Assembly: GCA_963543015.1 (NCBI GenBank)
Contig: CAUTYZ010000002.1
Location: 1 to 64,000 of the forward strand
Length of the DNA stretch: 64,000 nt
Source: Alloscardovia sp963543015
Lineage (GTDB): Bacteria > Actinomycetota > Actinomycetes > Actinomycetales > Bifidobacteriaceae
Reading direction: 5' to 3'
Shown here in pieces: positions 52,991 through 61,594 of the stretch. Under the pieces are notes generated by a model. That model had not been told where the DNA came from. It saw only the letters and a list, made by a program, of their open reading frames with translations, and did not search any database. Position 1 is the first letter of the stretch; each line of letters opens with the position of its first letter. The translations under genes and the position numbers were made by a program.

Positions 52991-54607
52991 GTGGCTACGA
53001 TGTCACACAACATGATGTCACAGGATGAGAATCGCAATCAGAATCGGAATCGAGAAACAATGAGCCAAGAATCTCATACACCTTCTACCGCACGACGAGT
53101 GTGGACAGTCATTGGTGCGACGGTGAGTGCTGTGGCTCTTGTTGGTGGTGCATTCTATCTCGGTTCGGGATATGCATTCCCTCGAACTTCTACTCAAGAC
53201 ACTGATAATGCGCGCTCGGCTACTTCCTCTCAAGAGGTTGCTCAATTGAGTTCGTCATTCTACTGCCCATCACGCATGGTTCTTGCCGATGCGGGAAGTT
53301 ACGGTGATTCGGATTTCCAAGCAAGTGAAGGAAATTTGACGAGTACTGCTCGTATGGCAGTTATGGGTTCGCTCTATCAGGCTACGGTAGAAAATATTAA
53401 TCGTGAGAATTCTTCGTCGCTGGTGGGAGATTCTGCGATGACTGATGATAGTGTACATATTGTCTCTGGTGATGATGGCGCTTCGACAGTTATCCAGACG
53501 CGCACTCTTGCAGCGAAAGAATTTACCGGAGCGACGGGAACTGTCGCATCGTGGGCGTCGGAAGCTGACTTGCGAGGAATTTCCGCATCCTCATGCGTTT
53601 CTTTTGCTACGTCTCATTCGTTCTTAATTCCTCCTACAAATACAGGATGGTCTCAGCAATTAGTTATCGCAAATTCGTCTGATAAAGCTGCTTCTGTGAC
53701 GTTAACCGCGCATAATTCTCAGTCGTCTCAGGAAGTTACTTTCGAAACGCATGCTACGGCAACTGTGGAAGCACATTCTGAATCGGTTATCGATTTATCA
53801 GCAGCGTTTACCTCGGATAATCCAAGCTATGTGACGGTGGAGAGCGATTCAGCGCCAATTGCTGCAGTTATTCGCGCAACGCATATGAACGGTTTGACTC
53901 CGCAAGGTTCGGAATATATCGTTCCTGTTAACGCAGCTGCTGTATCGCAGATTATTCCAGGTCTTTCGGGTGCTGCCTCGGCTCAGCTTTCGCTGTACTC
54001 TGAGCAGGATGGAACAGCGACGGTAACTTTCTTGGGTGAAAATGGCGAATTGTCATCGCGTACAATTACGTATTCTGCACACCAAGTGAGCGTAACAGCG
54101 CTTGATAATCTGCCTCAAGGAGCGCAATCGGTGATGCTGAGTACGACATCGCCAAGTGTGGCATCAGTGTATTCGACAGCAAGCAATGGCAATGGGCAGA
54201 ATGATTTTGCGATGAATGTATCGCAATCAGCTCATTCAGCGTATGCGGTGAGTGTTCCAGAAAATGTGAACACACGAATTGATATCTCGAATAGTTCGTC
54301 TTCATCGCAGAAAGCTCGTATCGTTGCATTTAATGCGGATGGTTCGCAGGCGGGCGATCGAGAAGTAACGATTAATGCTCATTCTGTGTATACCGTTAAT
54401 GCAAGCGATATCAGCACGAATGCTGCTCTTATTCGCATCTCGAATAGCGATAGCAAAGCACGAGGTTCGTTTGTGGTTGGGCAGTCTTTGAGCGTGAATT
54501 CTCTCAATGATGCTCATGTCGCGCAGAGGGCAGTTCTGACGACTCCTTCCATGGAGTTGCAAACTACTCAGTATGATGTCACGCGTGAGCGAACTATTGT
54601 GAATTAA
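52991..54607 (+). CDS. DUF5719 family envelope protein
   Basis: 538-aa protein with a polar cytoplasmic start (about 1-35), one transmembrane helix (VWTVIGATVSAVALVGGAFYL) and a long extracellular part of repeated beta-rich segments (PNxVNTRIDISNSSSSSQKARI-like), rich in Ser/Ala/Thr. It matches the DUF5719 layout, found in actinobacteria directly after the big GT2 gene; function not established. GTG 52991 follows AGGAGAGG, with stop and start separated by one base, so translation is coupled. A hairpin terminates the pair. Confidence 0.82.
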   Translation: MATMSHNMMSQDENRNQNRNRETMSQESHTPSTARRVWTVIGATVSAVALVGGAFYLGSGYAFPRTSTQDTDNARSATSSQEVAQLSSSFYCPSRMVLADAGSYGDSDFQASEGNLTSTARMAVMGSLYQATVENINRENSSSLVGDSAMTDDSVHIVSGDDGASTVIQTRTLAAKEFTGATGTVASWASEADLRGISASSCVSFATSHSFLIPPTNTGWSQQLVIANSSDKAASVTLTAHNSQSSQEVTFETHATATVEAHSESVIDLSAAFTSDNPSYVTVESDSAPIAAVIRATHMNGLTPQGSEYIVPVNAAAVSQIIPGLSGAASAQLSLYSEQDGTATVTFLGENGELSSRTITYSAHQVSVTALDNLPQGAQSVMLSTTSPSVASVYSTASNGNGQNDFAMNVSQSAHSAYAVSVPENVNTRIDISNSSSSSQKARIVAFNADGSQAGDREVTINAHSVYTVNASDISTNAALIRISNSDSKARGSFVVGQSLSVNSLNDAHVAQRAVLTTPSMELQTTQYDVTRERTIVN

Positions 54608-54653
54608 TAGTCAAAACGCGCATTGAGAATGTGAGAATGCGCGAATGTACGTG

Positions 54654-54692
54654 AAGAGCCGTCCGGTATGACATATATATCGGGCGGCTCTT
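54654..54692. terminator. Terminator between convergent genes
   Basis: AAGAGCCGTCCG (54654-54665) pairs with CGGGCGGCTCTT (54681-54692, one G-U pair). It lies between the DUF5719 gene and the convergent metallopeptidase-like gene and could serve both, though T runs are short. Confidence 0.65.
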
Positions 54693-54740
54693 ATGAGATG
54701 TCAGCGTGCGTTCTGGCGATAATCGTTATGGATTTATCCC

Positions 54741-55175
54741 TTATAAATCGCCACCCCACGAGGGGTCAATTGTATCGGGTGCAATGCCGTAGAGAGAAGA
54801 GAGCTGACGAACAATTTCATCGCGAATAATGAACTGTAATTCAAGACGGCTATGAGCTCGAACCTCAATAGGCTTACGGTACAATGCGATACGCGCAGGA
54901 ATTCCATGACTTGCAGGGAAATTTTGCGATAAAGATACAGAGTATTCTTCCCAAGCCAGAGGAGAAGATGGTGGCACATCTTCTACGGCAAATTCGACAC
55001 GGTTGACGAGATGAGGCCATGCCCGCTTAATGCGATTAACTTGGGCGATGACTTGATTGTCAAAATATCCTGATGCCGTTCGATAATGGGGAAGGCGTGC
55101 TCCAAAAAGAGGTTGACGAAGTCCGCGCCCATGCCTATCACGGTAGCGTTTATTATCCCACGGTGCATTAGTCAT
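54741..55175 (-). CDS. Metallopeptidase-family (zincin-like, DUF1025) protein with altered motif
   Basis: 144-aa actinobacterial protein related to the Rv3259-type 'metallopeptidase family'. The N-terminal RDRHGRGLRQPLFGARLP and RIALYRKPIEVRAHSRLELQ are its hallmarks. The zinc motif expected around LHEIL...H reads RDEIVRQLSSLYG: the first His is Arg and the second is missing, so it is probably not an active peptidase. I start at ATG 55175, where the family begins; the frame open to 55403 would run through the divergent HAD gene. Placed by the envelope cluster as in related genomes. Confidence 0.8.
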   Translation of the reverse strand: MTNAPWDNKRYRDRHGRGLRQPLFGARLPHYRTASGYFDNQVIAQVNRIKRAWPHLVNRVEFAVEDVPPSSPLAWEEYSVSLSQNFPASHGIPARIALYRKPIEVRAHSRLELQFIIRDEIVRQLSSLYGIAPDTIDPSWGGDL

Positions 55176-55227
55176 ACTCTTTAGCATAGCAATTCTTGTT
55201 ACAATAGGTGTGAAGAACGGAGGCAAA

Positions 55228-56358
55228 ATGAGCGATAGTGTCCAGATTTCGCGGTCGACAGATGTTGACATGAATGCTCTGGCGAGCAATGCGCAGCTTC
55301 TTGCTTTCGATCTTGACAATACTTTGGCGCGCTCAAAGATGCCTATGAGCGATGACACAGCTCGTCTTTTTAGCGCTTTAACGCATATCATGCCAGTGGC
55401 CATCGTGACTGGTGGACGATATGAGCTTATCGAGTCTCAAGTGCTGGATGTGATAACGCAGCATGCGTATCTTGATAATCTGTCGTTGCTGCCGACGACA
55501 GGATCATCGTATTTTGCATGGGATGGATACAAGTTCTCACGCGTGTATTCGGTAGAACTCTCTGATGAGCAGAAGACTCGAATCCGAACCGTTATCGAGC
55601 GCAATGCCCGTGAACTGGGCTTGTGGTACGACCATGTGGCTGGCGTACATATCGAAGACCGTGGAAGTCAGATGACTTTTTCTGCGTTGGGAGCACATGC
55701 AGCTGCAGATGAGAAAGAAGCGTGGGATCCGGATGGGAGCAAGCGCACACCTCTCGTCGAGCGACTTCAAGAACAATTGCCGGATGTGAATGTGCGTATT
55801 GCGGGTACGACGAGTATTGATATATCGCAACGCGGTTTGGATAAGGCATATGCTGTCAAGCAGCTTGCACAACTTCACAATATCGATGTGAAGAATATTG
55901 TTTTTGTGGGCGACCGAATGACTCCAGATGGCAATGATTACCCTGTAGCAGTAGCAGGTGCTCAGGCAGTGAGCGTACAGGGGCCAGAAGATACTAATGG
56001 GTGGATGCGCCGTTTTATGGAAACGTATACTCGTGGAATGCGCGTGGACGTGGTAGATCGACGGTTATGGATTCATGGTGATGAAGTGTCTATTTCTGAT
56101 TCCGAATTCTCTCTTCTGCTGGCATTGATGCATTCGAACTCTGTGGCCATCTCTGAAGCGAAAAATTCTGGGGCATATGCTCACTCCATCAGCCGTGATC
56201 ATCTTATTCATGATGCATGGAAATATGCTCCGACACAGGATACTCGTTTGCTGAGTGTTTCTATCGCACGTTTGCGTGCCATTATTGAGGATAATCCGCA
56301 GATGCCTCGCCGTATTGTGACGGTTCGTGGTGGGGGATACCGATTTTCTTATAAGTAA
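55228..56358 (+). CDS. HAD-IIB phosphatase fused to OmpR/PhoB-type winged-helix domain
   Basis: 376-aa protein with two domains. Residues 20-260 are a Cof/phosphomannomutase-like HAD phosphatase with all motifs: D28/D30 in FDLDNTLA, T61 in VTGGR, K206 in GLDKAYAV, and VGDRMTPDGNDYP (D229, D234, D237). Residues 272-376 match the DNA-binding domain of OmpR-family regulators: RRLWIHGDEVSISDSEFSLLL, then SRDHLIHDAW, TRLLSVSIARLRAIIED and the hallmark TVRGGGYRFS. There is no receiver domain. A phosphatase-sensed transcription factor is my inference; ligand and targets unknown. ATG 55228 follows CGGAGG. TACAAT at 55200 may be its -10. Divergent from the metallopeptidase-like gene. Confidence 0.88.
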   Translation: MSDSVQISRSTDVDMNALASNAQLLAFDLDNTLARSKMPMSDDTARLFSALTHIMPVAIVTGGRYELIESQVLDVITQHAYLDNLSLLPTTGSSYFAWDGYKFSRVYSVELSDEQKTRIRTVIERNARELGLWYDHVAGVHIEDRGSQMTFSALGAHAAADEKEAWDPDGSKRTPLVERLQEQLPDVNVRIAGTTSIDISQRGLDKAYAVKQLAQLHNIDVKNIVFVGDRMTPDGNDYPVAVAGAQAVSVQGPEDTNGWMRRFMETYTRGMRVDVVDRRLWIHGDEVSISDSEFSLLLALMHSNSVAISEAKNSGAYAHSISRDHLIHDAWKYAPTQDTRLLSVSIARLRAIIEDNPQMPRRIVTVRGGGYRFSYK

Positions 56359-56497
56359 GAGCGGATTGTGCGTTTTGCTGTCGGTTTTGTTTATTTGTGA
56401 GTTTTTTCTGATGCTAGTTTTGTGGCGTGTTTCCACATTCGTTCACAATGATCAGAGAGTTCGTTACTGTGGGCAATGACGACGTATAGTCGGGTAT

Positions 56498-57229
56498 ATG
56501 GTGCGCTATATTCGTCAATTATTTCGTGAACTCATAATGATTATTTTTCCGCGCGGGTGTGCAGGATGTGGTCAGCGGGATGAGGTTCTCTGTGCGCAGT
56601 GCTCGCAACTTTTTGACTGCCGTATTGAGAGAGAAATTGCTCATTCGTTTATGGTATTCTCTTGCGCGTACTATGACAAGGAAGTACGAGAAGCTCTTTT
56701 ATCGTGGAAAGACCATAATGACGAAGAGCTCGATGATGAGTTTGGTCCTGTTATGGCTCGTCGTTGCATTAATGAACTGAAGAACTACATGTGGGATGTA
56801 GTAGACACGAATCGCATGAGGGAACTGTGTGTCATTCCAGTTCCCTCATCACCTCAATCTTTACGTCGTCGCGGGCGAGTACATATGAAACCGTTGTGCA
56901 CGTATATCGTTCGTGCGATTAATCAGTATGCTCATGTGCAAGGGCTGTATATACATGCGCATGTGTGCTCCTCGTTGTCTATTGATAAGCGTGTGCATAA
57001 AGCAGTTACAGATTCAGGTAGGCGAGCTCGATTAAAACGACTCGATAAAAGACTTGCGTTGAGATCCTGTCGAGCAGGTGGCATATCTCGTGAAGCGATT
57101 CTGGTTGACGATATCGTGACGACGGGCGCAACTTTACGATCGTGTGTGCGAGTTCTGCGCTCGGCAGGCATTGAGATAGTAGGAGCGTTCGCGCTTGCTG
57201 ATGCTCATGTAGAAACTGTGCCTTATTGA
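56498..57229 (+). CDS. comF: ComF family phosphoribosyltransferase-like protein
   Basis: 243-aa ComF-type protein, needed for late steps of DNA uptake in naturally competent bacteria. N-terminal zinc ribbon (CAGCG...CAQC, about residues 21-36), then a PRTase fold with CVIPVPSSPQSLRRRG and the PRPP-binding loop AILVDDIVTTGATL (about 204-217). ATG 56498 lacks a good ribosome site; the later in-frame ATG at 56537 would still keep the zinc ribbon. Monocistronic. Together with dprA and comM it adds to a competence-type set. Confidence 0.85.
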   Translation: MVRYIRQLFRELIMIIFPRGCAGCGQRDEVLCAQCSQLFDCRIEREIAHSFMVFSCAYYDKEVREALLSWKDHNDEELDDEFGPVMARRCINELKNYMWDVVDTNRMRELCVIPVPSSPQSLRRRGRVHMKPLCTYIVRAINQYAHVQGLYIHAHVCSSLSIDKRVHKAVTDSGRRARLKRLDKRLALRSCRAGGISREAILVDDIVTTGATLRSCVRVLRSAGIEIVGAFALADAHVETVPY

Positions 57230-57280
57230 GGGGCAACGCTCATTGGAAAATCGTGCACCTCTAGAAGCTGTGCCCCTTTG
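57229..57280 (+). terminator. Possible terminator of comF
   Basis: AGGGGCA (57229-57235) pairs with TGCCCCT (57271-57277), followed by TT. The loop is long, so support is moderate. A second short hairpin, CGGAG/CTCCG at 57312-57325, lies after the convergent umuC. Confidence 0.4.
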
Positions 57281-57337
57281 ATACACCGCGGGTATATAAG
57301 CAGGTCTTAATCGGAGACGGCTCCGAGCGAATGAGCA

Positions 57338-58699
57338 TTACGCTTTCACAGTAACCATTTCAGACCAAACTGTCGTAGCTCGAGGGGAGAGGTGAGCTCG
57401 TTTCATAGACCAGTGAGCACCTGTATCGTGACTGAAACGACCTTGTGCGCGAATACCACCAAACCCAAGTCCTACTCGAAAATTTCCAAAACGCTGTCGT
57501 GCCTCCTCAAGGACGTCGGCTACACCCGAATCAAGATGCGCTTCAAAAACGTCTAACGGGGAGTAGCTATCCTTATCGATAAGACCGTGCAAAATAACTC
57601 CAGCACGTGCATAGGGTGCGCCAAGAATTATCTGATCACGTACTGCTTCATACGCGTATTTCGTAATAATGAGCGGATCGTTTGTAGGTTCGGGAAAATG
57701 CTTTGTTCCATGGATACGCGACGACTGTTCGGACGTATTGTAATACCCTGTCGAGCAGAAAACAGAAACCGACGAGCATAAACTTGACTGCGCATTTAAC
57801 CGATGTAATGCTTTCTGTGCATACACGCTAATAGCTTGATGCAAAGTATCCGCATCACGAATAGGGTGAGAAAACATGCGCGAGCACAAGATTTGTGTCG
57901 TGCGTTTCCCATCAAGAGCGCTATCGTCATCGCCAAAAGTGGTACAAGGTATGCCGCGTAACTCAAGAATAGTCTGCTGCATGCGAACCCCAAATTTCTT
58001 TCTCAACAGAATGCAATCACTGTCACGCAAATCTGCAGCAGTGAGGATATTCATACTCATTAATTTAGGAGCAAGACGGCGTCCAACACCCCAGATGTCG
58101 CCAACAGGTATGCGCTCAAGAAAATGAGAATCAGTAGCGAGAGCATCCTCCCAACTCATAATTCCTCGCACTCCTAAATGATGCTTAGACCAGTGGCTCA
58201 CTACTTTGGCTAGGGTAGGAGTAGGAGCGATACCGATGGAAATAGGCAATCCCAAACCTTGCCACACGGCTTCTCTCATGCGAGAGCTTGTATCGATGCA
58301 GTCCTGAGTAGTTCCCGTAGTGTCGAAGAAGCATTCATCAATGGAGTAGACATGCTGATGAGGAAAGAAAGTTTCCATAATATGCATCATGCGAGCAGAT
58401 AGGCTCGCGTAGAGCTCATAATTTGAGCTACATGCTACAACGCCATCGCGCTCTGCTTGCTCGCGAATCTTAAACCACGCAATTCCGTCAGGGATGCCAA
58501 GCTTTTTCGCCTCCGCACTACGCGCAACGACGCAACCGTCATTATTTGACAGGACGATAACTGGGACATTGTGCAAACGCGGATTAAAGACGCGCTCGCA
58601 CGAGGCAAAGAAACTATCGGCATCAGCCAAGATAAATTGTCGCTGATGGATATCTTTCGAAGGATGCTCGAAAGAAGTGATATCGTACGACGAATTCAT
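57338..58699 (-). CDS. umuC: Y-family DNA polymerase (UmuC type)
   Basis: Translesion polymerase, 453 aa. Palm-domain residues are visible: ADADSFFASCERVF (D26/D28), NNDGCVVARS, and YSIDECFFD with the catalytic SIDE acidic pair. HhH region VGDIWGVGRRLAPKL and a C-terminal little-finger region follow, so the protein appears complete. The N-terminal NNDGC and SCERVFNP put it with UmuC/ImpB rather than DinB. ATG 58699 follows GGAGGGTG; the longer frame to 58735 overlaps that site. Downstream of umuD on the same strand, about 180 bases apart with a tandem repeat between. Confidence 0.92.
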   Translation of the reverse strand: MNSSYDITSFEHPSKDIHQRQFILADADSFFASCERVFNPRLHNVPVIVLSNNDGCVVARSAEAKKLGIPDGIAWFKIREQAERDGVVACSSNYELYASLSARMMHIMETFFPHQHVYSIDECFFDTTGTTQDCIDTSSRMREAVWQGLGLPISIGIAPTPTLAKVVSHWSKHHLGVRGIMSWEDALATDSHFLERIPVGDIWGVGRRLAPKLMSMNILTAADLRDSDCILLRKKFGVRMQQTILELRGIPCTTFGDDDSALDGKRTTQILCSRMFSHPIRDADTLHQAISVYAQKALHRLNAQSSLCSSVSVFCSTGYYNTSEQSSRIHGTKHFPEPTNDPLIITKYAYEAVRDQIILGAPYARAGVILHGLIDKDSYSPLDVFEAHLDSGVADVLEEARQRFGNFRVGLGFGGIRAQGRFSHDTGAHWSMKRAHLSPRATTVWSEMVTVKA

Positions 58700-58748
58700 A
58701 GCAATCACCCTCCAAAGTAGGAGCATATAGCGCACAACACAGTACGAG

Positions 58749-58818
58749 GACAGCAGATAACAGACAGCAGATAACAGACAGCAGGTAATGGACAGCAGGG
58801 AATGGACAGCAGGGAAAG
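58749..58818. repeat. 14-bp tandem repeat, five copies, between umuD and umuC
   Basis: Five head-to-tail copies of GACAGCAGATAACA and close variants (later copies GGTAATG, GGGAATG). They lie entirely between the umuD stop and the umuC ribosome site. Confidence 0.9.
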
Positions 58819-58876
58819 CGAGGATAACAGGGAGAGAAGGTACTAGGGCAGAAAAGAAGGCAATAGTACAGCCGCG

Positions 58877-59293
58877 CTATGCAGACGTATGGATGATAGC
58901 GCGCTCGCATTGGGGATGATAATTACCAATAACCACGCCCCACAAAGTCACCGACTCGTCGAAATACAGCTGAATATCGGGGTAGTTAGCGTTCTCAGCA
59001 TGGAGAACGGGCTGCCCCGTGCTATTCGTTTGAAGACGTTTTACAGTAAGCTCGCCATCAAGTGCTGCGATGACGATATCTCCATCTTGCGGGATAAGAG
59101 AACGGTCCACAATGGCAAGATCTCCATCGAAAATTCCTGCGTTCGTCATAGAAGAGCCAGATACGCGCACGATAAATGAGGTATCAGGATGCGTGATGAC
59201 ATTCGTGTCAAACGAAAAGTCGCCAGAGAAGTAATCTTGCGCCACAGAAGGAAATCCTGCATGCACAGATTCGAGAGCAATAGGAACACCCAT
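58877..59293 (-). CDS. umuD: UmuD/LexA-like S24 family protein
   Basis: 138-aa S24 self-cleaving protein without a DNA-binding domain, as in UmuD. Catalytic Ser S48 in SGSSM and Lys K85 in ELTVKRL; the Ala12-Gly13 bond in SVHAGFPS is the expected RecA-stimulated cleavage site. Cleaved UmuD' partners UmuC to form polymerase V. ATG 59293 follows AAAGGGG; the frame open to 59377 would run through the SOS box and terminator and is not used. Regulated by the SOS box directly upstream. Confidence 0.92.
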   Translation of the reverse strand: MGVPIALESVHAGFPSVAQDYFSGDFSFDTNVITHPDTSFIVRVSGSSMTNAGIFDGDLAIVDRSLIPQDGDIVIAALDGELTVKRLQTNSTGQPVLHAENANYPDIQLYFDESVTLWGVVIGNYHPQCERAIIHTSA

Positions 59294-59304
59294 AGCAACC
59301 CCTT

Positions 59305-59320
59305 TCGAACATTTGTTCGA
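59305..59320. promoter_or_regulatory. LexA (SOS) box of umuDC
   Basis: TCGAACATTTGTTCGA fits the Gram-positive LexA/DinR consensus CGAAC-N4-GTTCG exactly. It lies 12 bases upstream of the umuD start, overlapping its expected transcript start, so LexA should repress umuD-umuC until DNA damage. Confidence 0.9.
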
Positions 59321-59344
59321 ATAGTTTTTCAGATGCTCTGGACG

Positions 59345-59389
59345 AAAAAGCCTCTGACGACATGCGAATAATTGCAAGACATCAGAGGC
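59345..59389 (-). terminator. Terminator of the histidine kinase gene
   Basis: GCCTCTGA (59350-59357) pairs with TCAGAGGC (59382-59389). On the minus strand TTTTT follows. It separates the two-component operon from umuD. Confidence 0.8.
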
Positions 59390-59415
59390 TGTGCATGGCA
59401 GAAGTGTGCGAACAG

Positions 59416-60588
59416 TTATCCCTCAATATGCCACTTTGGGAGAGTAATTTCGAAGTTCACACCACGGGTGTCGTCAACCACTTGAACAGTTCCGCCGTGT
59501 AATCCTGCTGCCCAGCGTGCGATGGAAAGGCCTAATCCTGTTCCGCCTGACATTGTTCCTGGGCGGTTATGGTGGCCCTTGACATATCGGCGGAAGATAT
59601 CAGAACGGTCCTCTGGAGCTATTTGAGAGCCGAAATTCACAACGTTAGCAACGATAAGACCATGTGTAGTATCTTCACGAGCTTCGATAACTATCGATGT
59701 GTTATCAGCCGAATGCTTCAAAGCATTGGCGATAATATTTGTAAAGAGCTGACGGAGACGATCTTCGTCGCCTTCCATCCAAATTTCTGGAGCGACATGA
59801 AGAGCAATGTGATGGTTATGGCTTGCATCAGCAATTTCGAGAGGGGCAACGACGTCATCAAGGAAGTCCAGCACGTTGAACTTCGTAATTTCAAGGCTTG
59901 CTGCTCCTGCTTCCATGCGGCTCAAATCAAGAAGGAAAGCAATAAGATCGCCCAGACGTTGTGTTTGATCAAGAATTCCCTCAAGATTCGCTGGTGTTGG
60001 TTCGACGACGCCATCAGCCATATTTTCGACAAGAGCTTGTAATGCAGATACAGGAGTGCGTAACTCATGGCTCACGTTCGCAATCAAATCGCGGCGCATT
60101 TGGTCAGCATGTGCGAGTTCGTCTGCCATGACATTGAATGAGCGGGACAATTGACCAACTTCATCATTGCTGTCCAGTGCCATAGAAACTCGCTTCGTGT
60201 AATCGCCCTGAGTCAGAGCTTCTGCGGCATCACGAATTTCGCGCAGAGGTGCAGTCAATCCTTGAGCGAAAAAGTATGTAACGCTCAAAGCGATGATGAG
60301 CGTAATAGGAAGCGCAATCCATCCGGACAATCCCAGCTTCAGCAAGCCCCATGCTGCTACGAATGCGAGGAATGTATCCAGCACAATGAGAACGCTTAAC
60401 TCAATTTTGAGTGACGAAATAATGCCCAATGGACGATAACGATTGAAATGTACGGATGAGCGAGATGCGCGAGATTGTGACTTGCGGTCTGTCGTACGCG
60501 AGGATGCTGCTGCTGTTGAAGATGTTGCTGTTGATGCCGCTTGTGAGGAGCGTGCAGAGGAAGTCGTCGAAGAAGTAGAACGTGCCAT
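59416..60588 (-). CDS. Sensor histidine kinase without extracellular sensor domain
   Basis: 390-aa membrane kinase paired with the OmpR-type regulator upstream. Order: Ser/Thr/Ala-rich cytoplasmic tail (1-50), two closely spaced transmembrane helices (about 62-83 and 88-108), HAMP (about 109-162), HisKA with H174 in VSHELRTP, and HATPase with NIIANALKHS and GTGLGLSIARW. The loop between helices is only a few residues, so sensing must be in the membrane or cytoplasm. ATG 60588 is preferred over TTG 60603. A terminator follows. Confidence 0.92.
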   Translation of the reverse strand: MARSTSSTTSSARSSQAASTATSSTAAASSRTTDRKSQSRASRSSVHFNRYRPLGIISSLKIELSVLIVLDTFLAFVAAWGLLKLGLSGWIALPITLIIALSVTYFFAQGLTAPLREIRDAAEALTQGDYTKRVSMALDSNDEVGQLSRSFNVMADELAHADQMRRDLIANVSHELRTPVSALQALVENMADGVVEPTPANLEGILDQTQRLGDLIAFLLDLSRMEAGAASLEITKFNVLDFLDDVVAPLEIADASHNHHIALHVAPEIWMEGDEDRLRQLFTNIIANALKHSADNTSIVIEAREDTTHGLIVANVVNFGSQIAPEDRSDIFRRYVKGHHNRPGTMSGGTGLGLSIARWAAGLHGGTVQVVDDTRGVNFEITLPKWHIEG

Positions 60589-60645
60589 GAATTTTCCAGT
60601 CAATTGTGATGTTTCCTAGCGTTCATGTGAGAGCGCTGAGGCGTT

Positions 60646-60702
60646 GAAAAGCGCTACACCTTACATCAATTCTTGGATTTCCAATGAAGAAGGGTAGCGC
60701 TT
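60646..60702 (-). terminator. Hairpin between regulator and kinase genes
   Basis: AAGCGCTAC (60649-60657) pairs with GTAGCGCTT (60694-60702); on the minus strand TTC follows. With a long loop, it may be a partial terminator setting kinase below regulator level, or a processing site. Confidence 0.4.
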
Positions 60703-60749
60703 AATCGTTTTATAGCGTTGTACAGTGCGAGAAGCTCTTAAGCAGCCTC

Positions 60750-61469
60750 TTAAGCGGCAGTTGGCGGCTCGAAAGCGTAACCTACGCCATGAACTGTACG
60801 AATCATATCGGCGCCAAGCTTATGACGCAGAGCCTTAACATGTGAGTCAACTGTACGGGTTCCGGATGCATCTACCCAGTCCCAGACCTCTTCCAGCAAC
60901 TTTTCGCGGGTCAAAACGCTCTTAGGCTTGCGTGCCAGAGTCGAGAGCAAGTCAAACTCAGTTGGCGTCAAATGGATAACTTCTTCATTAACCGTGACAA
61001 TACGCTGAGCCGGGTCAATAGTGAGCGTGCCAAATTGCAAAACTTTTTCGTCTTCAGAATTCTTTGCGATTACCTTTGCAAGTTCTACTCGGCGCAGAAG
61101 TGCCTTGCATCGAGCAATCAATTCACGCATGGAGAATGGCTTTGTCATGTAGTCGTCAGCGCCAGCGCCAAGACCAATAACCTTATCAGCTTCATCATCA
61201 CGAGCGGTCAACATCAAAATTGGCACTGGTCGAGACGACACAATGCGCTTAGTTGCTTCCAAACCATCCATAACGGGAAGCATAATATCCATGATAATTA
61301 AATCAGGTTTAATCTGCAGAGCAGCCTGAACAGCACTCGCTCCGTCACCAATGACTCGAGCATTCCATCCCTCAGAAGCCAAACGCTGAGCAATTGCTGT
61401 AGCGAGCGTCGGTTCATCTTCCACAACGAGAATAGTGTGTTGCACAGGGCGCGTTGTAGGCGTATTCAT
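60750..61469 (-). CDS. OmpR/PhoB-family response regulator
   Basis: 239-aa regulator. Receiver domain (about 12-125) with VEDEP, phospho-acceptor D61 in IIMDIMLPVMDG, LMLTARDDEADK and YMTKPFSMREL; DNA-binding winged helix (about 140-235) with LTPTEFDLLSTLA, REKLLEEVWDW and TVHGVGYAFE. It is upstream of its likely kinase on the same strand (about 160 bases apart). The signal is unknown. Confidence 0.94.
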   Translation of the reverse strand: MNTPTTRPVQHTILVVEDEPTLATAIAQRLASEGWNARVIGDGASAVQAALQIKPDLIIMDIMLPVMDGLEATKRIVSSRPVPILMLTARDDEADKVIGLGAGADDYMTKPFSMRELIARCKALLRRVELAKVIAKNSEDEKVLQFGTLTIDPAQRIVTVNEEVIHLTPTEFDLLSTLARKPKSVLTREKLLEEVWDWVDASGTRTVDSHVKALRHKLGADMIRTVHGVGYAFEPPTAA

Positions 61470-61594
61470 ATCAAAGCTTTCTTGTTAGATTGCTGTACTT
61501 CTATTTATAATAGCGCAATATGCGGCTAAATGAAGTGTCCGCGCCATATGGCACAATTTACACATTGTATTTTTTGCTGGAGGGCTTAATTTTT

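Noticed and set aside
58741..58830. Possible CRISPR array between umuD and umuC, and at 7838 or position 1
   Set aside because: The repeats are contiguous short tandem units without spacers, and no cas genes are present.
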